Notes under the pieces: generated by a model
Told to the model about the DNA's origin: nothing
Databases searched by the model: none
Seen by the model: the letters and a program-made list of their open reading frames with translations, nothing else
Position numbers and translations under genes: made by a program
Shown here: positions 1 through 7,531 of the stretch, one piece after another
How the letters are laid out: the number at the start of each line of letters is the position of its first letter
Numbering within the stretch: position 1 is the stretch's first letter
Source: Thalassiosira profunda
Taxonomy: Eukaryota > Bacillariophyta > Thalassiosirophyceae > Thalassiosirales > Thalassiosiraceae
Assembly: GCA_036939355.1 (NCBI GenBank)
Contig: JALLAP010001438.1
Location: forward strand, 1 to 12,888
Length of the DNA: 12,888 nt
Reading direction: 5' to 3'

Positions 1-2186
1 TGGCAATCAGTCCGGAAATCGAACATCTTTCGACTTGCGCATAATGACTCATCGACTGCCCCTACCAAGCCGTTCTGATATAGCACAAGCCTCTCTGTGC
101 ACAGAGAGATGACGTGGAATCGTTGGTGATGAAAATGAAGCAAGGCAGAAGTAGACTGAATTGAGATGCACTCACCAAGTGTTGGCAGACCATACACTGC
201 AACGGGAGGCAGGGTACCAGACAAGAGATTGTCGTCCAGCCACAGCTCCAACAACCGATTCGCGTTTTTGTAGCCCTCTGGTACTGGCCCCCTCAGCATA
301 TTGTTACTGAGAAACAACCGTCGTAAAGTACTCAACGAACCAAAAAGCGCGCCTGGAATGGTCCCCGTCAGTCCGTTGTTCGCAATATTGAGCGTTGTAA
401 GAAGCGCCATAGTTCCCAGCTCACTGGGCATGGCGCCCTCGAGTTGATTGTTCTGAAGATTCAGTTCACTCAAGCTCCTCAAAGCGCCCACCGTCGTGGG
501 TATGAATCCCATCAATCGATTGAAACCTGCTTCGAAGGACACAAGCTTTGACAGGCCTCCAATTTTGTCTGAGATGGTCCCGTTCAGGGCGTTATTTCCA
601 AGTGAGACCGATTCCAGGTTAAGCACGGAGTAGAGCTCGTCTGGAATGGGGCCTTCGAGTCGATTGTTACTGATATCGATGAGTCGGAGGTTGTCGTTAC
701 GGTCAATGGCAATGGCGGGAGGGAGAGTGCCGGAGATCCTATTGTCATGCAAATGAAGCTCGCGGAGCTCCGTAAAGGACCCAATACTCTTCGGGACTGA
801 ACCAGTGATTTGGTTGCCATCAATTGAGAGTACTTGCAGTTTTGACGCCAACGCAATTGATATATTGATCCTTGGGATTGGGCCAGACAGCTCGTTGGAA
901 GACGCGTTGAACAAAGTCATGTGCTCGAGAACCCCAATCTCTGGCGGAATTTCCCCGGTCATGTTATTCCATGCTGGGAGCGCATTGAGCGTGTTAGACA
1001 AGAAGACGATCATGCCTCATGCCCCAGAATGGCACATTGATGAGAAGTAACTCACCCAAATGAAGCTCGAGCACGTTCTTGTTAGACTGATCGCACACCA
1101 CTTGGGTGGCGTTCCATTCGCAATAGTTGCATCCGCTTAGCCAAGTCTCACTCTTATCCAGACCAGGATTGGATCCGCGCTTCCACCCGTCACCTCCCAT
1201 GCTGAAGTAAATAACCGCAAGTGCATAGCGCTGCTTAGCTACTGTCGTGCAGAGATTGGTGGGGCATGGACCGCTGCATTCTTCCAACATCCAATTGAAT
1301 GCCCTGGACTGGGGCGATCCCGGTTTCTCCAGCTGTTTCGAGGTGCTCACTGAGTTGGCTACATTCCAAAGACGGCGAAATGCGGCCGTGGTTGGGGCAA
1401 TGGACGGCATTGCAGTTGGTACGCGCGAGCTTGTGGAAATGCTCGAGGGCGAAGAGGAAGGGGATGCGGTCTGGCCTGGAGCATCCGCCTCGATTGGATC
1501 AGGGGAATCGGCAGCGGACAGAGGTGCCTGCAACGATCCACCAGGATTGGTCTCGTCCATGTTGCTGGTGGGAGAAGTGCCCGGCAACGATGGATCCTGG
1601 AAATGACCAAACGATTGAGATGGGTAGTAGAGAGACCCTGCGAAACACTGACAACACAAAAAGCACTCACATCTTGTGCACCCCCCAAACCTCCCTCCAA
1701 TTTATCCGCGCCAAACAGTCCCAAGGAAGCAGCAGGAGGTCCAGAGGGAGCAGAGGGAGTTTGGATCCTCCGGAGGCGAGGGGAGGTGCGCAGCATGGCA
1801 GACCGGGAGGCAGCCCCCTCGCTGCCGGAGACAACTCCCTCCGCCTTACGAGCCGAGACGCAAGGCATGATGATGCCGCTGATACGATCGCTGCGGCGTC
1901 CCATCATGCAGCACAAGACAGCGACGGCGACGAGCGCCCTCGCGGCGAACGCATGTATGGCACCTCCGAGGCGTCCCTTGGGCAGCGTTCGCTCCTTCCT
2001 CCGTCCGTTTGGCGCCCTCGCCGTGGGAGTAGCTCCGCCCTCGCCGGCAGATGCACATGATGTGTTCGCACCACCGTCGCATCCCGGTTCTCCCAACCTC
2101 GTCGGGCGATCGTCAGCCGCCATACCCACGGCGGCGTCGCCCTTGCCACCGCCACTAGGCCCGCGCGCGCCCCAGCGAAGCAACAT
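1..2186 (-). CDS. LRR receptor-like protein without visible kinase, 3' end cut by window edge
   Basis: Coding exons, in order of translation, are 2186-1671, 1596-1056, 973-176 and 94-1 (continuing off the window). The phases (0, 1, 1) join without a stop. The ATG at 2186-2184 follows an in-frame TAA two codons upstream. Residues 1-75 are Gly/Arg-rich; residues 76-96 form a modest hydrophobic stretch, broken by Arg83, that could be a signal anchor; residues 173-245 are Ser/Pro/Thr-rich. At about 266-352 lies the LRR N-cap: PQSRAFNWMLEE, Cys pairs, QRYALAVIYFSMGGDGW and WLSGCNYCEW. About eleven plant-type repeats (LxxLxLxxNxLxGxIPxxLG) follow to about residue 650, ending in a C-cap with ASRKMFDFRTDC. 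This layout is known from diatom LRR receptor-like proteins with a short inner part and outer LRRs, presumably for ligand or surface binding. No kinase domain is seen, but the C-terminus is missing. Function and membrane topology are inferred. Confidence 0.85.
95..175 (-). other. Intron 3 of the LRR receptor-like gene (81 nt)
   Basis: The donor is ACACTTG|GTGAGTGC and the acceptor GTGCACAG|AGAGG, in phase 1. Splicing joins YGLPTL to ERLVLYQNGLVG, completing the last LRR. Confidence 0.9.
974..1055 (-). other. Intron 2 of the LRR receptor-like gene (82 nt)
   Basis: The donor is TTTGG|GTGAGTTA and the acceptor CTCCCAG|CATGG, in phase 1. Splicing joins VLELHL to AWNNMTGEIPPEIG and restores an LRR, which supports the call. 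A TCTAACAC stretch about 25 nt before the acceptor could be the branch site. Confidence 0.9.
1597..1670 (-). other. Intron 1 of the LRR receptor-like gene (74 nt)
   Basis: The donor reads GAT|GTGAGTGC and the acceptor TTTCCAG|GATCC, in phase 0. Removing it joins the Ala-Gln-Asp end of exon 1 to Asp-Pro-Ser-Leu-Pro of exon 2. Confidence 0.85.
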
Positions 2187-2708
2187 GATTTATGTTCGAG
2201 CTAGAAGCCGTCGGTCGTGTCAAACCATCAATTGCAAATTGCAATGGCCCAGAGGCACGTCAATTGCAAATATGAGAACTCGCGCCGGCAAAATCACCAG
2301 ACGCCTTCCATCGCCCGCCGCCCGGCTCTCAAAATCTGGCTGCTCCATTCTGCGCGGCATCTCGGGCATCCACGTTGATGTTGCCCTCCGTCGTCGGGGG
2401 TGCTTCTTGGTTGAAACGCGGTTGCATCTTCCTCCCCAAAAGTTCGACTCAGACGACTCATGTACTGATTTCCGGCGTAGATTTCTATGTACGGGCAGTT
2501 AAGAAGCTAGCTGAAGAACGATTGAATTCTCCGGGCTGCTCCTCTACAACTTGCCGTGAACGCACACGGGCGGCTCCGCCCTCCCCCTCTCACTCGGCGC
2601 CATCACATAACTCGAGCCCGCTCCTCGGCGGCGGGACAACAGCTGCGTCGGATTTGCATACCACTGAGCTTATCGTCCGCCAGCAGCGCCGCACGAACGC
2701 CAAGCAAA
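2187..2708. promoter_or_regulatory. Divergent intergenic region with TTGCAA elements
   Basis: This 522-base gap separates the ATGs of two genes transcribed away from each other, so it should hold both promoters and 5' UTRs. It contains CAATTGCAAATTGCAA at 2229-2244 and CAATTGCAAA at 2261-2270, giving three TTGCAA words (2232, 2239, 2264) close to the minus-strand gene. The rest is C-rich near 2580-2640. No TATA box was clear, and no RNA gene or extra coding exon was supported. Confidence 0.5.
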
Positions 2709-3887
2709 ATGGCGTCCTTCCTCGAGCGGGAAGGTTACTTCGGCGACGACGATCGGGAGAAGCTGCTGCTCATGAAGAAGAAGAAGCGCGACTTCGACTT
2801 CCTCACCAGCGGCGTGCTCATGGAGCACCAGAAGCATCTCCTGGCGTCGCTGTGCTTCAAGGCGAGATACGACCACTTGCTCTTTGTGCCTGCGATCACC
2901 ATCACGTTGGCCAGCGGAATCTTGGCCGTGCTAGCACAGTCGCAGCTGTTCGCGGACGTCGTTTTGCCGGACAGGGATTCGGAAGAGATTGCTGAGATTG
3001 CCTTTGCCAACGGAACGACAGTGAACCACACATATGCGGTGCTTTACGTGGACGCACTTCAGACGAACGCCCAACACGACCGCGTCAAGCAGATATGTGC
3101 CATCATCGTCGCAGTTCTGGCGGCCGTCTCGGTGTTCTGGCAAACGCTGATAAAGCAGCTCGATTATGGAGGCAGGGCGTCGTTGCATGATTCGGCGTCA
3201 AGGGCATTGACAAAGATCTACAAGATGGCCAAAATGCGCTCGCGCGAACAGGAGATCGTGGAGATGCACAGCTTCAGCGAATCTAAGAACGAACAGCTCG
3301 GGAGCGAGAGATCCACTCCGCGGCAGAATCAGATGTCAGTTCTCGAGCCGGTTGGTGAAGAGGAGAAGGATGATGGCAGCAGTGGCACCGGCACCGATGA
3401 TCACGCTGCAGCGAATGTTCTACTGCCATCAGCGAATGAAATGCGCACTCGGCAGCTGGGAGTAGATCACTTCACGCTCTCGAAGCAATTCGAGCAGGCA
3501 CTGCAGGGCTGCACCTCTGTGGTGCCTCTCAAAATCACCGCGGCCTTCGATTCTCTCCACGCACGCATCAACGCTTCCAACAAGAAGCTGGTAACGAGGC
3601 CACGGGCCCGGGAGAATGCCCACGTCGCCTGGGAGAAAGTGTATCCGGCGCTCTACCACCAGCTCACAATTACAATCATTTCATCGAGACTTTGGCCGTA
3701 TTTTGCGCCCGCATCCGAGTGGGCCGTCGATAAGACAATCAAAGACTTCCGTTTGAATACGATGGAAGAATCGGGGATATTGGAGGCAATCGTCGAACGC
3801 GCCCAAGAGATCGATGCGAAATACAGCCGTATGGATATCACGGAGGAGGATGGGATAGGGCGTACAACCTTTGCATCAGCGGCTTGA
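2709..3887 (+). CDS. Two-transmembrane SLATT-like membrane protein
   Basis: This is a single-exon gene of 392 residues. I chose the ATG at 2709 because its context is AAAATGGCG and the upstream extension opens only with GTG. The N-terminus is charged (LLLMKKKKRDFDF). Two hydrophobic helices lie at about 57-78 and 127-147, with a roughly 48-residue loop between them that holds two possible N-glycosylation sites (NGT, NHT). The second helix runs into FWQTLIKQLDY and then a basic helix, SLHDSASRALTKIYKMAKM (158-176). That pattern of two helices plus a His/Ala-rich amphipathic helix is typical of SLATT domains, the 2TM effectors of nucleotide-dependent conflict systems, which also occur in some fungi and protists. 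Residues 190-240 are an acidic, Ser-rich linker and 250-392 a helical tail of unknown role. No nucleotidyltransferase or SLOG partner is encoded nearby. The family call is by pattern only; a generic 2TM protein remains possible. Confidence 0.75.
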   Translation: MASFLEREGYFGDDDREKLLLMKKKKRDFDFLTSGVLMEHQKHLLASLCFKARYDHLLFVPAITITLASGILAVLAQSQLFADVVLPDRDSEEIAEIAFANGTTVNHTYAVLYVDALQTNAQHDRVKQICAIIVAVLAAVSVFWQTLIKQLDYGGRASLHDSASRALTKIYKMAKMRSREQEIVEMHSFSESKNEQLGSERSTPRQNQMSVLEPVGEEEKDDGSSGTGTDDHAAANVLLPSANEMRTRQLGVDHFTLSKQFEQALQGCTSVVPLKITAAFDSLHARINASNKKLVTRPRARENAHVAWEKVYPALYHQLTITIISSRLWPYFAPASEWAVDKTIKDFRLNTMEESGILEAIVERAQEIDAKYSRMDITEEDGIGRTTFASAA

Positions 3888-4226
3888 AAGCTCTGGGTCT
3901 CGCCAAAAGAATCGAGTGAATGGATCGATAGTGTACTTATAATTTGTGTTTGACTTCGGGTAACTATCTTAAATAGTATCGCAGCAAGCAGCCAGGATGA
4001 ATCAATTGCAATCGATGCACTCTTTGCGCTCAATTTTGTTGCAAATCCTCCTCCCCTTTTTGTTGCGCTTCTTTTGTTGCATTGCAATTGCACCATCCCC
4101 CTACCAGGGGTATTGCTTTTGACGCTTCAAGGACGCTCGATGCACTCCTTCAACGTATGCCCCCGTTACTATCTGGCATATCCTCATCAATTGCAACGCC
4201 CGCTCCATCGGATAATTGCAAGCCTG
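3888..4226. repeat. Convergent 3' intergenic region dense in TTGCAA / CAATTG words
   Basis: This gap lies between the stops of two convergent genes and should hold both 3' UTRs. It carries TTGCAA at 4006, 4039, 4082, 4191 and 4216; a sixth copy at 4230 forms the last two sense codons of the minus-strand gene. At 4077-4092 the words overlap as TTGCATTGCAATTGCA, and 4003-4012 and 4188-4197 share TCAATTGCAA-type cores. TTGCAA is its own reverse complement, so it reads the same on both strands. No coding signal or stable long hairpin was seen. Confidence 0.6.
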
Positions 4227-4910
4227 CTATTGCAATCCCCCGAACACCCCCATATCCCCATCCCGCAGCATGCAAAAGCAAGCATAAATGCCCCCCACCG
4301 GAAAGACGATCCACAAGCTGTTCGAGAACCCCACGAACAACGACACCTCCAACAGCGGCTTCCCCCGATGCCGCTTGTTGAATAGAAACGTGCCCACGTA
4401 CACGATCGCCCCGTACATGACCTGCCAGTACATGGCCAACCCGATGCACCCCGCCCACAGCGGCGAGACTTTGTCAGGATACACAATGGCCGCGTTCATC
4501 AATATAGAAGGCGGGATGGTCGACAGCCCGTTCCCGAAATCGATGAAGAAGCCGAACGATTCGTGGTTTTGGTAGGAGGGATCGTAGAGCGCGTACGTGG
4601 ACCACATCCTCGCCCACGTCTTTGCTTCGAAGGCTTGCCGGATTGTCAGCGGCATGGTCAGGTAGGCAATGCATGCGCCCCACTCATTGCCCGCATATTT
4701 CGCCTTCAATTTCTTGTAGTCGCGCTGGATGCAGTCGATGTTGAAGCCCAGGACGATCTCGCACAGTGCGATGAAGATGTTGATATTGTTGAAGAGCAGC
4801 AGGGAGAAGGTGAGCGGGGTGACGGTCGAGAGCTGCGAGAGGGGCCAGCCCGTGGTGACGACGAGAAAAATGGCGATGGCGCTCCCGACGTTGAGCGGGG
4901 AGGAGGCCAT
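4227..4910 (-). CDS. Five-segment membrane protein resembling the EBP/EXPERA family
   Basis: This single-exon gene of 227 residues starts at an ATG in a strong context (GCCATGG); the frame upstream has only a TTG. Hydrophobic segments lie at about 9-27, 31-56, 118-144, 149-176 and 187-214. Several short blocks match the pattern of emopamil-binding protein (sterol delta8-delta7 isomerase) as I know it: W-x-x-Y-A-x-x-D-x-x-Y at 103-113, QVMYGAIVY in segment 4, and N-S-L-W-I-V-F-P at 197-204. Length and five-helix layout also fit. However, Asp124 stands where EBP has a catalytic Glu, and the His four residues before the first membrane Glu (here Glu51) is Ile47. An ER-membrane sterol-binding or isomerase role is therefore only a hypothesis. 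The gene ends LQ-stop with TTGCAATAG, so the intergenic TTGCAA word overlaps its last codons. Confidence 0.8.
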   Translation of the reverse strand: MASSPLNVGSAIAIFLVVTTGWPLSQLSTVTPLTFSLLLFNNINIFIALCEIVLGFNIDCIQRDYKKLKAKYAGNEWGACIAYLTMPLTIRQAFEAKTWARMWSTYALYDPSYQNHESFGFFIDFGNGLSTIPPSILMNAAIVYPDKVSPLWAGCIGLAMYWQVMYGAIVYVGTFLFNKRHRGKPLLEVSLFVGFSNSLWIVFPVGGIYACFCMLRDGDMGVFGGLQ

Positions 4911-5460
4911 GGCTGCCGACGAGGGTGCGGCGGCGGCGAGGAGGTAGGGGCCGCCGGAGAGGGTGGTCACCCTTCTACCTCTAGCAAGGGTGCACCAAAA
5001 CAAGTGAAGAGTGAAACTGTTATTACGTACATTCGATACGTACGCCAGCCTCCGCCTCCCCCTCGTCAACTCTCCAACCTACAACTAGAGGGTCAACGTT
5101 GTTGACGGGCAGATATGGCTTGTTTTTTGCCCAAGGGAGGAAGAGTAACTTTATTGCAACGGGCAACAACAATGGTAGGTATCTTATCCACAACGTAGGC
5201 TACATGGGTGTCCAGGGTGCAAGTTAGAGAAAATAATATACTGAATTCCTACGCATGTAAAAACGTTGTCTGGTGAATCAAATAGCGGGGTAGAGATAAG
5301 GCTTCGCCATATCTGATATCGTACCTCCACTCCCACCCTCCTCACCAACCCCGCACCTTTTTGTCTCTCCCCGTCGGCGGCTCCTTCCTCCCCGTCGCCA
5401 TCGTCCCCGCCAATGCAGCCTCGTTGACCTCGTTGCCCTCGGTGTCATTGGCGAGCAAAA
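4911..5460. promoter_or_regulatory. Divergent intergenic region
   Basis: This 550-base gap lies between the divergent ATGs of the EBP-like and RNI-LRR genes and should contain both promoters. It has one TTGCAA at 5154-5159, an AT-rich patch (AAAATAATATACTGAATTC) near 5230, and C-rich stretches at 5045-5075 and 5320-5400. The RNI-LRR start sits in AGCAAAAATGG. I saw no RNA gene; the open frame on the minus strand at 4911-5069 lacks an ATG. Confidence 0.4.
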
Positions 5461-6828
5461 ATGGACGACGAGAGGAGTCGCATTGATGACGATGCTGCGT
5501 CGCACTCGACGTGCGAGACTTTCTCATCGGACGAGGACGAGGCGTGGGGCAACGACGAAACCTGGGCAGATTTTCCCGAGGACCTGGACGAAGTCAAGCA
5601 AAATTCCCGAACTGTGCAGAGGCTGAGTGTAGACTGTCCCTCTGAGCGAGAATATCTAGACCTGAATCAATGGGCGGAGATCGGGGAGGATATTGGGAGG
5701 AACACCCGCCTGCAGAGGATGGCTGTCAGCACAGACGGGCTCGGGCTCACCGAAGACGAGCATGAAATGGGTGGCCTCTACAATAAGGAAAATTTGGAGG
5801 CATTTTGCCGAGGCCTGGCCCACAATCGCTCACTGAGGGCTCTAAGTATTCAGGAGTGCGATTTTAGCCGTGCGAGGTTGGCCATCCTCCATCCAGTTGT
5901 GGTCGAAAATCACAAGCTCTGTGAACTGCGTCTGCACCAGTGCAATCTGGACGTTGCAGATATTGAAATGCTTGCGTCTGCTTTTCGGTGGAGGAGAGAT
6001 CCTACTTCAATGAAAACGATTGAAATATCGGGGAGGACAATCGGAGATGATGCAGTGCCCATGATTGTTGAGCTCTGTAATTGTTGTCCCCGACTGAAGA
6101 GGTTGGTTCTCCAGTACAGCAAAATTGGGAATCGAGGGTGCAGAGAATTAACGTCCCTGCTCGAAGACAGGAACACAACGCTGCGATGCCTCAATCTCGA
6201 GGACAACAAATTTGATGAGGAGGGAGCACGTGCCCTTGCCATCGCTGTTGTGGGCAACAACACCCTCCAATGTCTGGGATTAGGTGCCTCGTTTGGAACT
6301 GGAACAGGGCGTGTTAGTGAAGTCACAGGATGGGAACATTTTCCGGCAGTTGTCGGGGATAGCTCGAGTATCAACGCAACCTATCAGTCAAATCACGTGC
6401 TTCAGCGGCTTTGGGGGCAATTGCGAAATCACTGCGTGAATCGTTTGGGGCTTCCATACGATTTGCTGTTCTCATTGCGGGCAAACAAAGGCACAAACAA
6501 AGCCAACGCTGCCCGGAAAAAGATCTTCTACTTTCACCTACGAGGCGACTTTGATCTGGCTATATTTCTCAGCATGGATGTGGAGGTTTTGCCGACGGTT
6601 CTCGGCTGGATTGGGAAAGATCGGGGTGACGGAGATAGCGGGCAAACCAGTTTCTCGGCTTTCTATCGCATCCTTCGGAACATCCCAGAACTGTGTGGCT
6701 ACTCTTTGTCGGATCGAAAGACGAGGCTTCAATTGGAGGCGGAGAATGCCACCCTCCAGCGTCAAAACGAACATCTGCGGAGGGAGATCGAAGAGCTCCG
6801 ATCGAGCAAGCGCTCGAGAAAGGATTGA
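5461..6828 (+). CDS. Ribonuclease-inhibitor-like LRR protein with C-terminal coiled coil
   Basis: This single-exon gene of 455 residues starts in context AAAAATGGA. Residues 1-45 are acidic and unstructured. RNI-type repeats run from about 51 to 275; the clearest are NRSLRALSIQECDF (122-135), HKLCELRLHQCNL (151-163), CPRLKRLVLQYSKIGNRG (209-226) and TTLRCLNLEDNKFDEEGARAL (239-259). A conserved block follows: GWEHFPAV, then SSSINATYQSNHVLQRL (301-317). Next come ARKKIFYFHLRGDFDL (350-365) and FYRILRNIPELCGY (401-414). Residues 418-449 form a Leu-rich coiled coil ending in a basic tail (KRSRKD). This order is characteristic of a family greatly expanded in thalassiosiroid diatoms. RNI folds bind proteins, so a scaffold or regulator role is likely; no enzymatic motif is seen. 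No signal peptide suggests an intracellular location. Confidence 0.88.
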   Translation: MDDERSRIDDDAASHSTCETFSSDEDEAWGNDETWADFPEDLDEVKQNSRTVQRLSVDCPSEREYLDLNQWAEIGEDIGRNTRLQRMAVSTDGLGLTEDEHEMGGLYNKENLEAFCRGLAHNRSLRALSIQECDFSRARLAILHPVVVENHKLCELRLHQCNLDVADIEMLASAFRWRRDPTSMKTIEISGRTIGDDAVPMIVELCNCCPRLKRLVLQYSKIGNRGCRELTSLLEDRNTTLRCLNLEDNKFDEEGARALAIAVVGNNTLQCLGLGASFGTGTGRVSEVTGWEHFPAVVGDSSSINATYQSNHVLQRLWGQLRNHCVNRLGLPYDLLFSLRANKGTNKANAARKKIFYFHLRGDFDLAIFLSMDVEVLPTVLGWIGKDRGDGDSGQTSFSAFYRILRNIPELCGYSLSDRKTRLQLEAENATLQRQNEHLRREIEELRSSKRSRKD

Positions 6829-7003
6829 TCGATCTCGAAGCAGAGAAGGGGGATATTGCCAGTGAAACATAACGGTTGATATGCAACAATTATTCTATGA
6901 ATATCTACATCAGAAGGGAATGGCACCATCTCTGGGTTCCACAAAAGACACCGCACTGATTCTCGATCGATTAAACTCCGACGAGATCAAATGCGTACGC
7001 ACA
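6829..7003. other. Convergent intergenic spacer
   Basis: This 175-base, relatively AT-rich spacer separates the stops of two convergent genes and presumably carries both 3' UTRs. No element was recognised. Confidence 0.4.
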
Positions 7004-7531
7004 CTATGCCGAAAACAACAACTCCTCGGCCCGCGACATCATAACCTCGGTTGCCACCGACCGCTCCTCCGACTCCGTCGATGGCCTGCCGCGCCTCGCA
7101 CACCGGTGCCTCCGCGAGTGGCTGTGGAGGTCCAGCGCCACCGCCGGCTGCGCCGGCCGCTTCCTCCGGCCGTGCCGACTCGTCTCCCCGGCTTGCTTCG
7201 CACGGGCCTCCTTCCGGGCCAGCCACCGCCCCCACCGCCGCTCCCCGTTCGTACCGAATGCGCCGGCTTCGTCGAGGGTCATCTCGTGCCCCTGCTGCAT
7301 ATGAAGAGGCCACACGTGATATGATGCAACCACAAAGAAATTGAGCACAAGATGTGAGCACAAGAAACCACAAAAATGTGAGCACAAGATGTGCATATTT
7401 CTTATACAACTCACCTCCTCGGCGATGGACTCGCACGCCGCGGGTGCCACGCTTGCATCACCCGGCCGCGCCGGGCACCCGCCGAGGCAGAGGGCGGCGA
7501 GCCAGCCGCCCGCCTCCTCATTCGTCGTCAT
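7004..7531 (-). CDS. Small two-exon gene, Arg-rich protein of unknown function
   Basis: The exons are 7531-7415 and 7294-7004, giving 135 residues in phase 0. The chosen ATG has the context GCAATGACG and is immediately preceded by a TTGCAA word. Both exons have a very high share of G or C at third codon positions, unlike the intron between them, which supports coding. The N-terminal 39 residues are Ala/Gly/Cys-rich (WLAALCLGGCP). The middle contains RRWGRWLARKEARAKQ (58-73), then a strongly basic stretch (RHGRRKRP, SRRHRCARRGRP) and the tail MSRAEELLFSA. No family was recognised; the basic stretches could bind nucleic acid or act as a nuclear signal. The start is uncertain, because a different frame upstream (7943-7518) is also open. 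Confidence 0.5.
   Translation of the reverse strand: MTTNEEAGGWLAALCLGGCPARPGDASVAPAACESIAEEVSCIRNMHILCSHFCGFLCSHLVLNFFVVASYHVWPLHMQQGHEMTLDEAGAFGTNGERRWGRWLARKEARAKQAGETSRHGRRKRPAQPAVALDLHSHSRRHRCARRGRPSTESEERSVATEVMMSRAEELLFSA
7295..7414 (-). other. Intron of the small Arg-rich gene (120 nt), tandem NAGNAG acceptor
   Basis: The donor is GAG|GTGAGTTG. The acceptor reads ATATGCAGCAG|, with two AGs three bases apart: using 7295 retains a Gln, using 7292 drops it. The intron is much richer in A and T than the exons and is filled by a short tandem repeat. Confidence 0.7.
7329..7393. repeat. Short tandem repeat inside an intron (period about 37)
   Basis: GAGCACAAGATGTG occurs at 7343-7356 and again at 7380-7393. 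ATGTGAGCACAAG occurs at 7352-7364 and 7376-7388. ACCACAAA occurs at 7329-7336 and 7367-7374. Together they make a roughly 1.7-copy tandem repeat, read on the transcribed strand as CTTGTGCTCACAT blocks. Confidence 0.8.

Noticed and set aside
2442..2452. A tRNA B-box-like GTTCGACTC
   Set aside because: No A box, acceptor stem or anticodon arm can be folded around it.
1603..2502. A 299-codon plus-strand open frame opposite exon 1 of the LRR gene
   Set aside because: It is compositionally biased, has no motif, and conflicts with well-phased splice sites and the continuous LRR protein on the minus strand.
2556..2708. A 51-residue N-terminal extension of the SLATT-like protein
   Set aside because: It opens with GTG, which is not a normal eukaryotic start, and is low complexity; the ATG at 2709 has a good context.
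4911..5069. A 53-residue N-terminal extension of the EBP-like protein
   Set aside because: It opens with TTG only; the ATG at 4910 sits in GCCATGG.
4563..5105. A 180-codon plus-strand open frame opposite the EBP-like gene
   Set aside because: It is Gly/Glu/Val/Asp-rich antisense to a membrane protein with clear hydrophobic segments.
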